DNA of 64,000 nucleotides from positions 2,914,001 through 2,978,000 of the forward strand of contig NZ_JBBHKA010000001.1 of NCBI RefSeq assembly GCF_037572775.1. The letters run 5' to 3'. Each line of letters starts with the position of its first letter. The stretch's first letter is position 1. A program made the position numbers and the translations under genes. The notes under the pieces are model-generated. The model saw nothing but the letters and a program-made list of their open reading frames with translations. It searched no databases and was not told the DNA's origin. Shown one piece after another: positions 39,589 to 50,840 of the stretch. The stretch is from Ramlibacter sp. PS4R-6. Lineage in GTDB: Bacteria; Pseudomonadota; Gammaproteobacteria; Burkholderiales; Burkholderiaceae_C.

Positions 39589-40641
39589 ATGATCCGCCGC
39601 CGCACCCTGCTGCAATCCTCCGCCGCCGTCGCGCTCGCCGCGCCCGGCCTGTCCGGCCTTGCGCAGCAGTCGGTCACGCTCAAGTTCCACACCTTCATGG
39701 CGCCGCAGTCGAACGTGTGGCTCACCATGCACAAGCCGTGGATGGAAAAGGTCGAGAAGGACTCGGGCGGCCGCATCAAGTTCGAGGCCTACCCCGCCAT
39801 GCAGCTCGGCGGCACGCCAGTGCAGCTGTACGACCAGGCCAAGGACGGCGTGGTCGACATCGTGTGGACCCTGCCGGCCAACACCGCGGGGCGCTTCCCG
39901 CGCATCGAGGTGTTCGAGCTGCCGTTCTTCATGACGAACGCGGAGGCCACCTCCAAGGCCTACTGGGAGTACCACCAGTCGATGGCCAAGGAGGAGTTCA
40001 GCGACACGCAGGTGATCGCGCTGCACGTGCACGGGCCCGGCATGTTCCACATGAAGGAAAAGCTGATCAAGCACCCGGACGACCTGCGCGGCATGAAGCT
40101 GCGTGGCCCCACGCGCCAGATCACCAAGATGCTCGGCAACCTGGGCGCCACGCCGGTGGGCATGCCGCTGCCGCAGATTCCCGATGCGCTGTCCAAGGGC
40201 ACCATCGACGGCTGCGTGATCCCGTGGGAGGTGGTGCCTTCGGTGAAGGTGCACGAGCTCACCAAGTTCCACAGCCAGTTCGACCCGGCGGGCGGCGCGC
40301 TCTACACGACGACCTTCGTCATGGCGATGAACAAGGCGAAGTACAACGCGCTCGCGCCGGACCTCAGGAAAGTCATCGACGCCAACTCCGGGCTCGCGAC
40401 TTCCGCATGGCTGGGCAAGGTGCAGCAGGGCAACGACCCCATCGGCCGCAAGGCCGCGGAAGACCGCAAGAACACCATCTACACCATCCCCGCCGCCGAC
40501 GCGCAGGAATTCAAGCGCAAGGCCCGCCTGGTGGAGGTGGAGTGGGTCGCCGACATGGACAAGCGCGGCTTCGACGGCAAGAAGCTGATCGAGACGGCCC
40601 GCGGCCTCGTCGAGAAGCACACGAAGACGACGAAGGCGTGA
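39589..40641 (+). CDS. TRAP transporter substrate-binding protein (DctP family)
   Basis: This is a 350-residue periplasmic protein. The signal peptide MIRRRTLLQSSAAVALAAPGL has an RRR-T-L-L motif and could use Tat. DctP hallmarks are LKFHTFMAPQSNVWLTMHKPW, RIKFEAYPAMQLGG, LRGMKLRGPTRQITKMLGNL (with the ligand-binding Arg) and TIDGCVIPWEVVPS. The true ATG is at 39589; the TTG at 39577 would put residues before the signal. Ligand specificity is inferred from the gentisate-pathway operon. Confidence 0.93.
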   Translation: MIRRRTLLQSSAAVALAAPGLSGLAQQSVTLKFHTFMAPQSNVWLTMHKPWMEKVEKDSGGRIKFEAYPAMQLGGTPVQLYDQAKDGVVDIVWTLPANTAGRFPRIEVFELPFFMTNAEATSKAYWEYHQSMAKEEFSDTQVIALHVHGPGMFHMKEKLIKHPDDLRGMKLRGPTRQITKMLGNLGATPVGMPLPQIPDALSKGTIDGCVIPWEVVPSVKVHELTKFHSQFDPAGGALYTTTFVMAMNKAKYNALAPDLRKVIDANSGLATSAWLGKVQQGNDPIGRKAAEDRKNTIYTIPAADAQEFKRKARLVEVEWVADMDKRGFDGKKLIETARGLVEKHTKTTKA

Positions 40642-40658
40642 GCGGTAAACTCGACTGA

Positions 40659-41216
40659 GTGTCGCTCCCGCCTTTTCGCACACCCATCAAGCACTGCCGC
40701 AACTGCGGCGAGGCCGTCGCGTACCGCGTGCCGGACGACGGGGATACGCGCGTGCGCGCCGTCTGCCCGGCCTGCGACACCATCCACTACGAGAACCCGC
40801 TGAACGTGGTGGGCACGGTGCCGCATTGGGGCGACCAGGTGCTGCTGTGCAAGCGGAACATCGAGCCGCGCTGGGGCAAGTGGACCTTGCCGGCGGGGTT
40901 CATGGAACTGGGCGAATCGGCGGCAGAAGGTGCCGCGCGCGAGACCGACGAGGAAGCCGGCGCGAAGTTCGAGATGGGCGAATTGCTCTCGGTGCTGTCG
41001 GTGCCGCGCGTGGGCCAGGTGCACATGTACTGGCTGGCGAAGCTGCTGTCCGACCGCTTCGAGCCCGGCACCGAAACCATCGAGGCGCGCCTCTTCACGG
41101 AGGACGAGATCCCGTGGGACGAGATCGCCTTCAAGACGGTGTACGAGACACTGAAGTGCTACTTCGCCGACCGGCGCGCCGGCCGCTTCGCCGTGCACGT
41201 GATCGACATCACCTGA
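40659..41216 (+). CDS. Zinc-ribbon NUDIX hydrolase
   Basis: This is a 185-residue protein with an N-terminal zinc ribbon (KHCRNCGEAV and AVCPACDTIHY) and a complete Nudix box, GFMELGESAAEGAARETDEEAGA, matching G-x5-E-x7-RE-x2-EE-x-G. The layout resembles NudC-like NADH or nucleotide-sugar hydrolases. The start is GTG (40659), as no upstream ATG fits. It trails the TRAP genes by 17 bp but has no obvious link to the pathway. It converges on the kinase gene with 10 bp between stops. Confidence 0.88.
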   Translation: MSLPPFRTPIKHCRNCGEAVAYRVPDDGDTRVRAVCPACDTIHYENPLNVVGTVPHWGDQVLLCKRNIEPRWGKWTLPAGFMELGESAAEGAARETDEEAGAKFEMGELLSVLSVPRVGQVHMYWLAKLLSDRFEPGTETIEARLFTEDEIPWDEIAFKTVYETLKCYFADRRAGRFAVHVIDIT

Positions 41217-41226
41217 CCGCGGCGCG

Positions 41227-43422
<2,196 letters not shown>

Positions 43423-43511
43423 GAGACTGCAGCGGTCCTGCTTGAGGGAAAACCCATTCTAGCCTCAGGCTCAGCAGCGGGCACGCGGGAAAGCAAGGCC
43501 CGGCGCGGCTT

Positions 43512-44594
43512 TCACGCCTTGCGTGTCTCGCGCCGGATACGCAGGCTCTCGCGCAGGTAGGCCTCGGTGAAGTGCCGGTCCAGCTGGCGCTGCGCCCACT
43601 TCTGCATGTCGGCGCCCTGCTCCTCGTACCACTTCGAGTAGGCGTCCCAGGCGCGGGTGCCCTCGAACAGCTTGGTGCCTTCGCCGAGCAGCTTCGTCCT
43701 GAGCGTGGCGGGCGCCAGGTCGCGCAGCGTGCCTTCGATCGCCGCGCGCGCCGCGGCGGCCGACGCCGTGTTGTGCGCGACGAGGTCCACCAGCACCTCG
43801 CGCATGGCGCGCTCCGCGGACACGAAACCCACCGCCGCGAGCCTGCCGCCGAACAGGTACTTGAGCTTGGTCTCGGCAGGCCAGGCGGTCTTGAGCGGGT
43901 TGTTGTCCTTGGTCGCCATCATCGTGCGGTCCTCGGAGCGCAGGTCCTTCTTCACGCCCGTGACCGTGGCATGCAGGTCCAGCACGCCCAGGACCAGCAG
44001 CCGCACGAGCCGGCCCATGGCCTCGAGCTCGCCCTTGCTCATGGTGCCCGCCTCCACGCCCAGGCCCTGGAAGAAGGACGCCACCTCGCCGGCCTCCATC
44101 GACGCCGCGTCGAAGCCGCCGCCGCCGCCCGCCGTGTTGACCGGCCCGAAGGTCGTGGTGAAGCCCCAGTCGGCGCCGAAGGGGTCGTCTTCCGGGGGCG
44201 GCGCGGCCACCAGCGGCATCGTCTCGGCGCTGGCCTGCAGCGCAGCCCAGGGGTCGGCCTCCTTCGTGTCCGCCTTCGTTTCGCCCGCGACCTGCCGGGC
44301 GACGACCACGTAGTCGCCGACCTTCATCGACTGGCCGGCGGGCAGCACGCCGCGCGCGCCCGGCGGCGCCTCCCCGAACGCCATCTCGATGCCGTTCACC
44401 GAGGAGACGACGTGGAAGTGCAGCTCATCGCCCTCGGCCCACAGGGCCAGGTGCCGGCGCGAGACCGTGCGCTGCGGGTCCGGCAGGCACACGTCGCACT
44501 CGGTGTCACGGCCCAGCACCAGCTGGGGGTCGCCGGCCGCGAGGCGGCGGGTGGCGTCGAGGCCGGGGCCCGAGACATGGATTTCGAGGGCCAT
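43512..44594 (-). CDS. FHA-domain protein with TagH-like C-terminus
   Basis: This is a 360-residue protein. An FHA domain covers residues 1-95 (LVLGRDTECDVCLPDPQRTVSRRHLALW, with the phosphothreonine-binding GR, SRRH and a final N). After a flexible Pro/Ala linker, residues from about 175 match the C-terminal domain of type VI secretion FHA proteins (TagH/ImpI/Fha): KGELEAMGRLVRLLVLGVLD, DNNPLKTAWPAE, ARAAIEGTLRDLAP and YSKWYEEQGADMQ. In T6SS, kinase PpkA phosphorylates Fha to trigger assembly. No T6SS structural gene is in the window. The 18-bp gap to the cyclase-FHA gene suggests one operon. Confidence 0.85.
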   Translation of the reverse strand: MALEIHVSGPGLDATRRLAAGDPQLVLGRDTECDVCLPDPQRTVSRRHLALWAEGDELHFHVVSSVNGIEMAFGEAPPGARGVLPAGQSMKVGDYVVVARQVAGETKADTKEADPWAALQASAETMPLVAAPPPEDDPFGADWGFTTTFGPVNTAGGGGGFDAASMEAGEVASFFQGLGVEAGTMSKGELEAMGRLVRLLVLGVLDLHATVTGVKKDLRSEDRTMMATKDNNPLKTAWPAETKLKYLFGGRLAAVGFVSAERAMREVLVDLVAHNTASAAAARAAIEGTLRDLAPATLRTKLLGEGTKLFEGTRAWDAYSKWYEEQGADMQKWAQRQLDRHFTEAYLRESLRIRRETRKA

Positions 44595-44612
44595 GGGGCG
44601 GGAAGGGGCGCG

Positions 44613-45506
44613 TCAGGCGCGCACGTTGAACTCGATGAGCGGCGCGTCTTCGGCTTCGCGCTCGCAGCCGAGCGAGATCTTGCCCTGCCCCACCAGGTAG
44701 CACTCGGTGCGGCGCAGCACCACCGGCTCGGCCTGGTTGCCGAAGTACACCCAGGTGCCGAAGCTGGAGGCGTCCTCCAGCACGAAGTGCCCGCCGCGCC
44801 AGCCGGCCGTGCAATGCACGCGCGAGACGCGGCCGTCGTTGACGGTGAGCGAGGCGGTGATCGAGCGGCCGATGGACACTTTCTCGCCGTGCGGCTCCAG
44901 GCGCACGGTCTTGCCGACGCCGGTGATCTCCAGCACGCCGGCCTTGCCCGCCTTGAACATGGACACGCCCATCACGGTGGCTTCGCTGTCGCCGCCGCCG
45001 ACGTTCCAGTCGACGCGGAAGACTTCGGTCACTTCCTGCTTGCCGCGCAGGTACATGGGCCCGAGGCTGCGCAGCTGGGCCTGCTGTGCCCCCCCGAGCG
45101 ATTCGCGCACGCGCGCGGTGGTGAGGATCTGGTCGGCGCCGGCCAGGTCCGCCAGGCGCGCCGCGCTGTTCACGGCGTCGCCGTAGCAGTCGCCCTCGAT
45201 CTCGACGACCTCGCCCGACTCCACGCCCATCTGCATCTGCACGGGAGCGCCGGTGCCGCCGGGGTACACGGGCTTTTCCTTCAGGCGGTTCTGGATCGCG
45301 ATGCAGGCATCGATGGCGTCGTTCTCGGTCTGGAAGACGGTGAAGATGCCGTCGCCGAGCAGCTTCACGACGCGGCCGCTGTGCTCCTCGAAGGTCTTGG
45401 ACAGGGCCGTGGTGAGCTGCGTGACGAAGCGCCCGGCGGTCTCGTCGCCGAGCCGCTCGAAGATGCCGGTGCTCCCGACGAGGTCTGCAAAGACGACCGT
45501 GGCCAT
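44613..45506 (-). CDS. Class III adenylate/guanylate cyclase with C-terminal FHA domain
   Basis: This is a 297-residue protein. A cyclase homology domain fills residues 1-135. The metal-binding Asp8 (FADLVGST) and Asp52 (LLGDGIF), the purine-selecting Lys48 and Asp106, and the transition-state Asn113 and Arg117 (GDAVNSAARL) are all present, so it should be active, with ATP preferred. An FHA domain follows at about 190-285 (SIGRSITASLTVNDGRVSRVHC; SFGTWVYF). This would couple cyclic-nucleotide synthesis to phosphothreonine signals from the kinase two genes downstream. It is the first gene of the trio. Confidence 0.9.
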   Translation of the reverse strand: MATVVFADLVGSTGIFERLGDETAGRFVTQLTTALSKTFEEHSGRVVKLLGDGIFTVFQTENDAIDACIAIQNRLKEKPVYPGGTGAPVQMQMGVESGEVVEIEGDCYGDAVNSAARLADLAGADQILTTARVRESLGGAQQAQLRSLGPMYLRGKQEVTEVFRVDWNVGGGDSEATVMGVSMFKAGKAGVLEITGVGKTVRLEPHGEKVSIGRSITASLTVNDGRVSRVHCTAGWRGGHFVLEDASSFGTWVYFGNQAEPVVLRRTECYLVGQGKISLGCEREAEDAPLIEFNVRA

Positions 45507-45580
45507 GGTTGGGGCATTCTATGCGTGCGGGTCCGCCGGGCAAGCCCTGCAACCCGGAGCATGCCAACGATTGCACAGGA

Positions 45581-45616
45581 AAAAAGGGCCGGCAACCGTG
45601 AAGTTGCAGGCCCTTT
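45581..45616 (-). terminator. Intrinsic terminator after tRNA-Pro
   Basis: On the minus strand, a stem of AAGGGCC/GGCCCTT extended by GCAAC/GTTGC is followed by a T-run, starting 8 bp past the CCA end. It separates the tRNA transcript from the cyclase gene. Confidence 0.85.
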
Positions 45617-45623
45617 GGGTTTG

Positions 45624-45700
45624 TGGTCGGCGTGGCGGGATTCGAACTCGCGACCCCTTGCACCCCATGCAAGTGCGCTACCAGGCTGCGCTACACGCCG
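45624..45700 (-). tRNA. tRNA-Pro(GGG)
   Basis: The 77-nt cloverleaf has acceptor stem CGGCGTG/CACGCCG, discriminator A and an encoded CCA end. The D-arm lies around GCGCAGCCTGGTAGCGC, the anticodon stem-loop is CTTGC-ATGGGGT-GCAAG with anticodon GGG, and the T-loop is TTCGAAT. The T-stem has one A-C mismatch (GCGAG with CCCGC). It decodes CCC/CCU. It follows merR and ends the translation block. Confidence 0.95.
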
Positions 45701-45723
45701 AGCCGGCGATTATAGCTTGCGCC

Positions 45724-46176
45724 CTAGTGCGTATTGGAGAGCAGGTCGCGGATCTCGAAGAGCTCGCGGCGCACGAGCATGATCTTCTGCGAGAAGGCGT
45801 CGCGCTCCTCGGGCGGCGCGCTGTCCTCGAAGTCGTCGGCGAAGGCCGAATCCTCGACCTCGATCACCTCCACGCCCTCGAGCATCACCTCGCCGGCGCG
45901 GCGCTTGTCGCGCTCGACCTGCACGATCTCCTGCAGCTTGTTGCGCGCGCCGCTGATGGTGAAGCCCTGGTCGTACAGCAGGTCGCGGATGCGGCGGATC
46001 ATCAGCACCTCGTGGTGCTGGTAGTAACGGCGGTTGCCGCGCCGCTTCATCGGACGCAGCTGCGTGAACTCCTGCTCCCAATACCGTAGCACGTGGGGCT
46101 TGACGCCACACAGTTCGCTGACCTCACCGATGGTGAAGTAGCGCTTTGCCGGGATTGCCGGGAGGCCTTTCTCCAT
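45724..46176 (-). CDS. MerR-family transcriptional regulator downstream of ihfA
   Basis: This 150-residue protein has the MerR helix-turn-helix and wing (YFTIGEVSELCGVKPHVLRYWEQEF; RRGNRRYYQHHEVLMIRRIRDLLYDQGFTI). A short C-terminal helix and an acidic stretch follow; there is no Cys metal site or drug-binding domain. The same gene commonly sits after ihfA in Burkholderiales, but its regulon is not known to me. I chose the ATG at 46176; a TTG nine bases upstream also opens the frame. Confidence 0.88.
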   Translation of the reverse strand: MEKGLPAIPAKRYFTIGEVSELCGVKPHVLRYWEQEFTQLRPMKRRGNRRYYQHHEVLMIRRIRDLLYDQGFTISGARNKLQEIVQVERDKRRAGEVMLEGVEVIEVEDSAFADDFEDSAPPEERDAFSQKIMLVRRELFEIRDLLSNTH

Positions 46177-46319
46177 TGAAATCAATGTTGTAGGAGAGAA
46201 AGCTCCAAGGTTACTCTAAGACCGGCAGGGGTGCAAAGAGGCCGCTGACAGGCGTTGCTTTTTGGCGGGCAAACGGTTTTGCCGCGGCGCCGCACGGACG
46301 CCGCCGGGCCAGCGCGCGG

Positions 46320-46691
46320 TCAGCGCTCGGCGGGGCCGGTGGCGCCCTGGATCTGCTCTTTGAGCTTGTGGCTGGCGTGGAAGGTGACCACGCGGCGGGC
46401 CTCGATCGGGATCGCCTCGCCGGTGCGCGGGTTGCGGCCCGGTCGCGGCGCCTTGGTGCGGATCTGGAAATTGCCGAAGCCGGAAATCTTCACGTCCTGG
46501 CCGTCCACCAGGCTGGCCGCGATGAGGTCGAAGAAGGCATCGATCATGTCCTTCGACTCGCGCTTGTTCAGGCCGATCTGCTCGAACAGCAATTCCGCGA
46601 GCTGGGCCTTGGTGAGCGCGGGCGTTTCCAGGCTTTCGACCGCGAACTCGATGATGTCTTCTGGCTTGTTCATTGTTGTCACGGCATGCAT
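46320..46691 (-). CDS. ihfA: Integration host factor subunit alpha
   Basis: This is a 123-residue HU/IHF-fold protein. The segment LTKAQLAELLFEQIGLNKRESKDMIDAFFD, the beta-arm GFGNFQIRTKAPRPGRNPRTGE with the intercalating Pro, and VVTFHASHKLKEQ identify IHF-alpha. It bends DNA sequence-specifically with IHF-beta. The ATG at 46691 has a GAGGGG Shine-Dalgarno within the end of pheT and lies 1 bp from the pheT stop; the ATG at 46673 lacks one. Confidence 0.95.
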   Translation of the reverse strand: MHAVTTMNKPEDIIEFAVESLETPALTKAQLAELLFEQIGLNKRESKDMIDAFFDLIAASLVDGQDVKISGFGNFQIRTKAPRPGRNPRTGEAIPIEARRVVTFHASHKLKEQIQGATGPAER

Positions 46692-46692
46692 G

Positions 46693-49110
46693 TCATCCCC
46701 TCAGGCGGGCCCCGGTGCGGCTCGCCACTTCCCTCACGATGGCCTGGACGCAAGCCTCGATCTGTTCGTCGGTCAGTGTCGCGTCGTTGCTGGCGAGCGT
46801 CAAGCGAAGCGCGAAGCTCTTCTCGTCCGCCGCCATGCCTGCAACCGCCTGTTTGGGTTTGTAGACGTCGAAGAGGAATGCGTCACGCAGCAAGCCATCG
46901 GTCGGCGCGGCGTTGATGGCCGCAAGCACCGCGTCGTGCGTGACCCCATCCTTGACGATGACTGCGATGTCGCGCTGAGCCGGCTGGAAACGCGGCACGG
47001 GCTCGAACGCGGGAACGTCGCGCTTCGTGACGGCATCGAGTTCCAGTTCGAACACGACCGGCGCCTGCGCGAACTCCCATTGCTGGCGCCAGCGCGGGTG
47101 CAGTTCGCCGACCGTGCCGACCTGCCGGCCGTCCAGCCACACGCCCGCGCAGCGGCCGGGATGCATGGCCGGGTGCTGGGCCGGCTTGAATTCGGCCTTG
47201 CGCGGCGCGAGCAGGGCTTCCACGTCGCCCTTGGCGTCGTAGAAATCGACGGGCGTGGCGCGCCTGCCCCACTGCGCGTCGTCCGCGTTGCCCCAGGCGA
47301 GGCCCGCGACGCGCATCGGCTGGTGGATGCCGTGCACCGTCGTGTCGGTCGTCGCAACGGACGTGTCGCGCAGGAACACACGGCCGATCTCGAACACGCG
47401 CACGCGCTCGGCCTTGCGGTCGAGGTTGAAGCGCAGCACCTGCAGCAGCGAACCGACGAGCGAGGAGCGCATCACGCTCATCTGGCTGGCGATCGGGTTG
47501 AGGAGCTGGACCGGGTTCGGGTTGCCGGCGAGCTCCTTCTCCCAGCTCTCCTCGACGAAGCTGAAGTTGATGGTCTCGAAATAGCCCAGGGCGGCCAGGT
47601 GGCGGCGCACGGCGAAGCGGCTGCGCTGCGATTCCGGGCGCACGCGCGCGGTGATGGGCGCAAGCGGCGGGGTCGTCGGCAGGTTGTTGTAGCCGACGAT
47701 GCGCGTGACCTCCTCGATGAGGTCTTCCTCGATCGTCATGTCGAAGCGGTAGGGCGGCGGCGTCACGGTGATCACGCCGCCCGAAGACTTCGCGGGCAGC
47801 TTCAGGCGCGCGAACGCATCCATGCACTGCGCTTCGGTGATCGGCATGCCGATGACCTTGGCGGCGCGCGCCACCCGCATCTGCACCGGCTTGCGCTCGG
47901 GCAGCTTCGGCGCCTGGTCGTCCATCGGGCCGGCTTCGCCACCGCAGATGTCGATGATCAGCCGTGTGATGTGTTCGATGTGCTCGACCGTCAGGCTCGG
48001 GTCGACGCCGCGCTCGAAGCGGTGGCCGGCGTCGGTGGAGAAGTTGTAGCGGCGCGAACGGCCCTGTACGGCCTCGGGCCACCAGAAGGCCGCCTCGACG
48101 TACACGTTCTTCGTGTCGTCGGAGACCGCCGTGGCATCGCCGCCCATGATGCCGGCCAGCGACTCGACTTCCCTGTCGTCGGCGATCACGCCGACCTTGT
48201 CGTCGACCGTGATCGTGGTGCCGTTCAGAAGCTTGAGTTGCTCGCCCGGCTTGCCCCAGCGCACGTCGAGCGCGCCGTGGATCTTGTCGAGGTCGAAGAT
48301 GTGCGACGGGCGGCCGAACTCGAACATCACGTAGTTCGAGATGTCCACCAGCGCGGTGACGCTGCGCTGGCCACAGCGGGCGAGGCGGTCGACCATCCAC
48401 TGGGGGGTCTTCGCCTTCGTGTTGACGTTGCGCACGACGCGGCCGGAAAAGCGGCCACACAGGTCGGGCGCGGAAATCTTGACCTTGAGCTTCGCGTCGT
48501 GCTTCGGCTGCACGGGCTCGAACTTCGGCTCCTTGAGGGGCGCGCCGGTCAACGCCGACAGCTCGCGAGCGACGCCGTACACCGACAGCGCATGCGCGAG
48601 GTTGGGCGTGAGCTTCAGCGTGAAGACGTGGTCGTCCAACCGCAGCACGTCGCGCACGTTCCTGCCGATGGGCGTGGACGCATCGAGCTCCAGCAGGCCC
48701 GCGTGGTCCTCGGACAGCTTCAGCTCGCGCGCCGAGCAGAGCATGCCCTGGCTTTCGACGCCGCGCAGCTTGCCGAGCTTGATCTCGAAGGGCTTGCCCT
48801 CCTCGTCCGGCGGCAGCACGGCGCCGACCAGCGCCGTCGGCACCTTGATCCCGACGCGCGCGTTGGGCGCGCCGCACACGATGTTGAGCAGCGCGCCCTG
48901 CCCCACGTCCACCTGGCAGACGCGCAGGCGGTCGGCGTTGGGGTGCTGTACGCACTCCTTGATCTCGCCGACGACGACCTTGTCGAACGGCGGCGCGACC
49001 GGGCGCAGGTCCTCGACCTCCAGCCCGCCCATGGTGAGCGTGTCGGCGATCTCTTTCGTGCTCAGCCGCGGGTCGCAGAACTCGCGCAGCCAGGACTCGG
49101 GGAATTGCAT
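46693..49110 (-). CDS. pheT: Phenylalanine-tRNA ligase beta subunit
   Basis: This 805-residue subunit starts MQFPESWLREFCDPRLSTKE. It carries the OB-fold tRNA-binding (EMAP-like) domain at about 40-150, the B3/B4 editing domain with FDLDKIHG, B5 DNA-binding-like segments, and the C-terminal anticodon-binding (FDX-ACB) domain. The length equals that of other betaproteobacterial PheT proteins. It lies 13 bp after pheS, and ihfA follows after 1 bp. Confidence 0.97.
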   Translation of the reverse strand: MQFPESWLREFCDPRLSTKEIADTLTMGGLEVEDLRPVAPPFDKVVVGEIKECVQHPNADRLRVCQVDVGQGALLNIVCGAPNARVGIKVPTALVGAVLPPDEEGKPFEIKLGKLRGVESQGMLCSARELKLSEDHAGLLELDASTPIGRNVRDVLRLDDHVFTLKLTPNLAHALSVYGVARELSALTGAPLKEPKFEPVQPKHDAKLKVKISAPDLCGRFSGRVVRNVNTKAKTPQWMVDRLARCGQRSVTALVDISNYVMFEFGRPSHIFDLDKIHGALDVRWGKPGEQLKLLNGTTITVDDKVGVIADDREVESLAGIMGGDATAVSDDTKNVYVEAAFWWPEAVQGRSRRYNFSTDAGHRFERGVDPSLTVEHIEHITRLIIDICGGEAGPMDDQAPKLPERKPVQMRVARAAKVIGMPITEAQCMDAFARLKLPAKSSGGVITVTPPPYRFDMTIEEDLIEEVTRIVGYNNLPTTPPLAPITARVRPESQRSRFAVRRHLAALGYFETINFSFVEESWEKELAGNPNPVQLLNPIASQMSVMRSSLVGSLLQVLRFNLDRKAERVRVFEIGRVFLRDTSVATTDTTVHGIHQPMRVAGLAWGNADDAQWGRRATPVDFYDAKGDVEALLAPRKAEFKPAQHPAMHPGRCAGVWLDGRQVGTVGELHPRWRQQWEFAQAPVVFELELDAVTKRDVPAFEPVPRFQPAQRDIAVIVKDGVTHDAVLAAINAAPTDGLLRDAFLFDVYKPKQAVAGMAADEKSFALRLTLASNDATLTDEQIEACVQAIVREVASRTGARLRG

Positions 49111-49123
49111 TCTTCTTCTCTGG

Positions 49124-50170
49124 TTATCGGAACTGGCGCAGGAAACGGATGTCGCCGTCGAAGAACAGGCGCAGGTCGTTCACCCCGTAGCGCAGCATGG
49201 TCAGGCGGTCCGGGCCCATGCCGAACGCGAAGCCGATGAACTTCTCGGGGTCCAGGCCCATGTTGCGCACCACCTGCGGATGCACCTGGCCGGAGCCCGC
49301 CACTTCGAGCCACTTGCCCGCGAGCGGGCCGTGCTGGAACTGGATGTCGATTTCGGCGCTCGGCTCCGTGAACGGGAAGAAGCTCGGGCGGAAGCGCAGC
49401 GCGAGGTCGTCGCTTTCGAAGAAGGTGCGGCAGAAGTCGGTGAACACGACCTTCAGGTCCTTGAAGCTCACGTTCTCGCCCAGCCACAGGCCTTCGCACT
49501 GGTGGAACATGGGCGAGTGCGTCGCGTCGCTGTCCACGCGGTAGGTGCGGCCCGGTGCGATCACGCGGATCTCGGGCATGACCTTGGCGCCGGCGTACTT
49601 CTTGATGTGCGCGTGGGCGTAGCGCACCTGCATCGGGCTGGTGTGCGGGCGCAGGTTGTAGGGGATGCCGTCGTCGCCCTTGATGTCGACGTAGAAGGTG
49701 TCCTGCATCGACCGCGCCGGGTGGTTCGGCGGGTTGTTCAGCGACGTGAAGCTGTGCCAGTCGCTTTCGAGCTCGGGGCCGTCGGCCACGTCGAAGCCCA
49801 TGCTGGCGAAGATCTGCTCGATGCGCTCCATCGTCAGGCTCACCGGGTGAAGCCCGCCCGGCTCGCGCATGCGGCCCGGCAGGGAGACGTCCAGCGCCTC
49901 GGCCTTCAGCTGCGATTCGAGCTCCGCGTTCGCGAGCGCCTCGCGGCGGTCGGCCAGCGCGGCCTCGATCGCCTGCTTGGCCTGGTTGACCGCGGCGCCG
50001 CGCGTCTTCTTCTCGTCGACGGACAGCGAGCCCATGCCCTTCATCAGTTCCGTGATGCGGCCGGACTTGCCCAGGAACTGCGCCTTGGCGTTCTCGAGGT
50101 CGGCGGGCGTGCCCGCTTTCGAGAAAGCCTCACGCGCGCCGGCAACGATGGATTCGAGTTCTTGTGTCAT
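49124..50170 (-). CDS. pheS: Phenylalanine-tRNA ligase alpha subunit
   Basis: This is a 348-residue class II synthetase. It has an N-terminal coiled coil ([20 protein letters not shown] region), then motif 2 ([12 protein letters not shown]) and motif 3 ([17 protein letters not shown]). Together with PheT it charges tRNA-Phe. The ATG has no Shine-Dalgarno. Instead the six bases upstream of CTCC-ATG are the T-run of an intrinsic terminator hairpin, so a transcript reaching pheS must read through it or begin within it. Confidence 0.97.
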   Translation of the reverse strand: MTQELESIVAGAREAFSKAGTPADLENAKAQFLGKSGRITELMKGMGSLSVDEKKTRGAAVNQAKQAIEAALADRREALANAELESQLKAEALDVSLPGRMREPGGLHPVSLTMERIEQIFASMGFDVADGPELESDWHSFTSLNNPPNHPARSMQDTFYVDIKGDDGIPYNLRPHTSPMQVRYAHAHIKKYAGAKVMPEIRVIAPGRTYRVDSDATHSPMFHQCEGLWLGENVSFKDLKVVFTDFCRTFFESDDLALRFRPSFFPFTEPSAEIDIQFQHGPLAGKWLEVAGSGQVHPQVVRNMGLDPEKFIGFAFGMGPDRLTMLRYGVNDLRLFFDGDIRFLRQFR

Positions 50171-50173
50171 GGA

Positions 50174-50210
50174 GAAAAAACAGGGCTAGAGCCAACGGCC
50201 CTAGCCCTGT
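50174..50210 (-). terminator. Terminator/attenuator hairpin abutting pheS
   Basis: On the minus strand, ACAGGGCTAG, an 11-base loop and CTAGCCCTGT form a perfect 10-bp stem followed by TTTTTTC, ending three bases before the pheS ATG. It lies 48 bp after rplT. It would stop most rplT read-through or act as an attenuator of pheST. Confidence 0.8.
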
Positions 50211-50258
50211 CTTGATTGGATTTTCGCCGGAGGCCCCTTGCGGAGCCCCCACCGTGAA

Positions 50259-50618
50259 TCAAGCAGCCAGCTTGGCCTTGACTTGTTCCACGATGCCGGT
50301 AAACGCCGCCGGGTCGTGCACGGCGATGTCGGCCAGGACCTTGCGGTCGATCTCGATGCCGGCCTTGCGGATGCCGTTGGCGAACTGGCTGTAGGTCAGC
50401 CCGTTGGCGCGAGCGGCGGCGTTGATACGCGCGATCCACAGCTGGCGGAACACGCGCTTCTTGGCGCGGCGGTCGCGGTACGCGTACTGGCCCGCCTTCA
50501 TCACCGCCTGCTTGGCGATGCGGAAGACGTTGCCGCGGCGGCCGCGGAAGCCCTTGGCGAGGGCGAGAACCTTCTTGTGGCGGGCGCGAGCCGTTACACC
50601 ACGTTTGACGCGAGGCAT
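50259..50618 (-). CDS. rplT: 50S ribosomal protein L20
   Basis: This 119-residue basic protein starts [20 protein letters not shown] and contains [22 protein letters not shown], the invariant L20 sequence. It is needed early in large-subunit assembly and in other bacteria represses its own operon by binding the rpmI leader. It lies 18 bp after rpmI. Confidence 0.98.
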   Translation of the reverse strand: MPRVKRGVTARARHKKVLALAKGFRGRRGNVFRIAKQAVMKAGQYAYRDRRAKKRVFRQLWIARINAAARANGLTYSQFANGIRKAGIEIDRKVLADIAVHDPAAFTGIVEQVKAKLAA

Positions 50619-50636
50619 GTCGTTTCTCCTTGTCCG

Positions 50637-50840
50637 TTAGATGCCGGCACCGGGCAGCATGGCCGCCATGTGACCCATGTTGGTCTCATGCACGCCCGTG
50701 GGGCCGCGCAGGTGGCGCTTGTTCTTGGTGGACTTCTTGGTCAGGATGTGGCGCTTGAAAGCCTGGCCACGCTTGACCGTCCCACCCGGACGGACGCGGA
50801 AACGCTTCTTCGCTCCGCTCTTGGTCTTCATCTTGGGCAT
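50637..50840 (-). CDS. rpmI: 50S ribosomal protein L35
   Basis: This 67-residue protein begins [16 protein letters not shown] and contains [18 protein letters not shown], typical L35. The upstream gap to infC is 132 bp and may hold the leader bound by L20. A GAGAGAAGGAG ribosome-binding site precedes the ATG at 50840. Confidence 0.98.
   Translation of the reverse strand: MPKMKTKSGAKKRFRVRPGGTVKRGQAFKRHILTKKSTKNKRHLRGPTGVHETNMGHMAAMLPGAGI

Noticed and set aside
50211..50258. Phe-rich leader peptide ahead of pheS
   Set aside because: A GTG-initiated frame reaches Phe-Phe only because it runs through the terminator T-run. There is no run of Phe codons before the hairpin, so no leader peptide is claimed.
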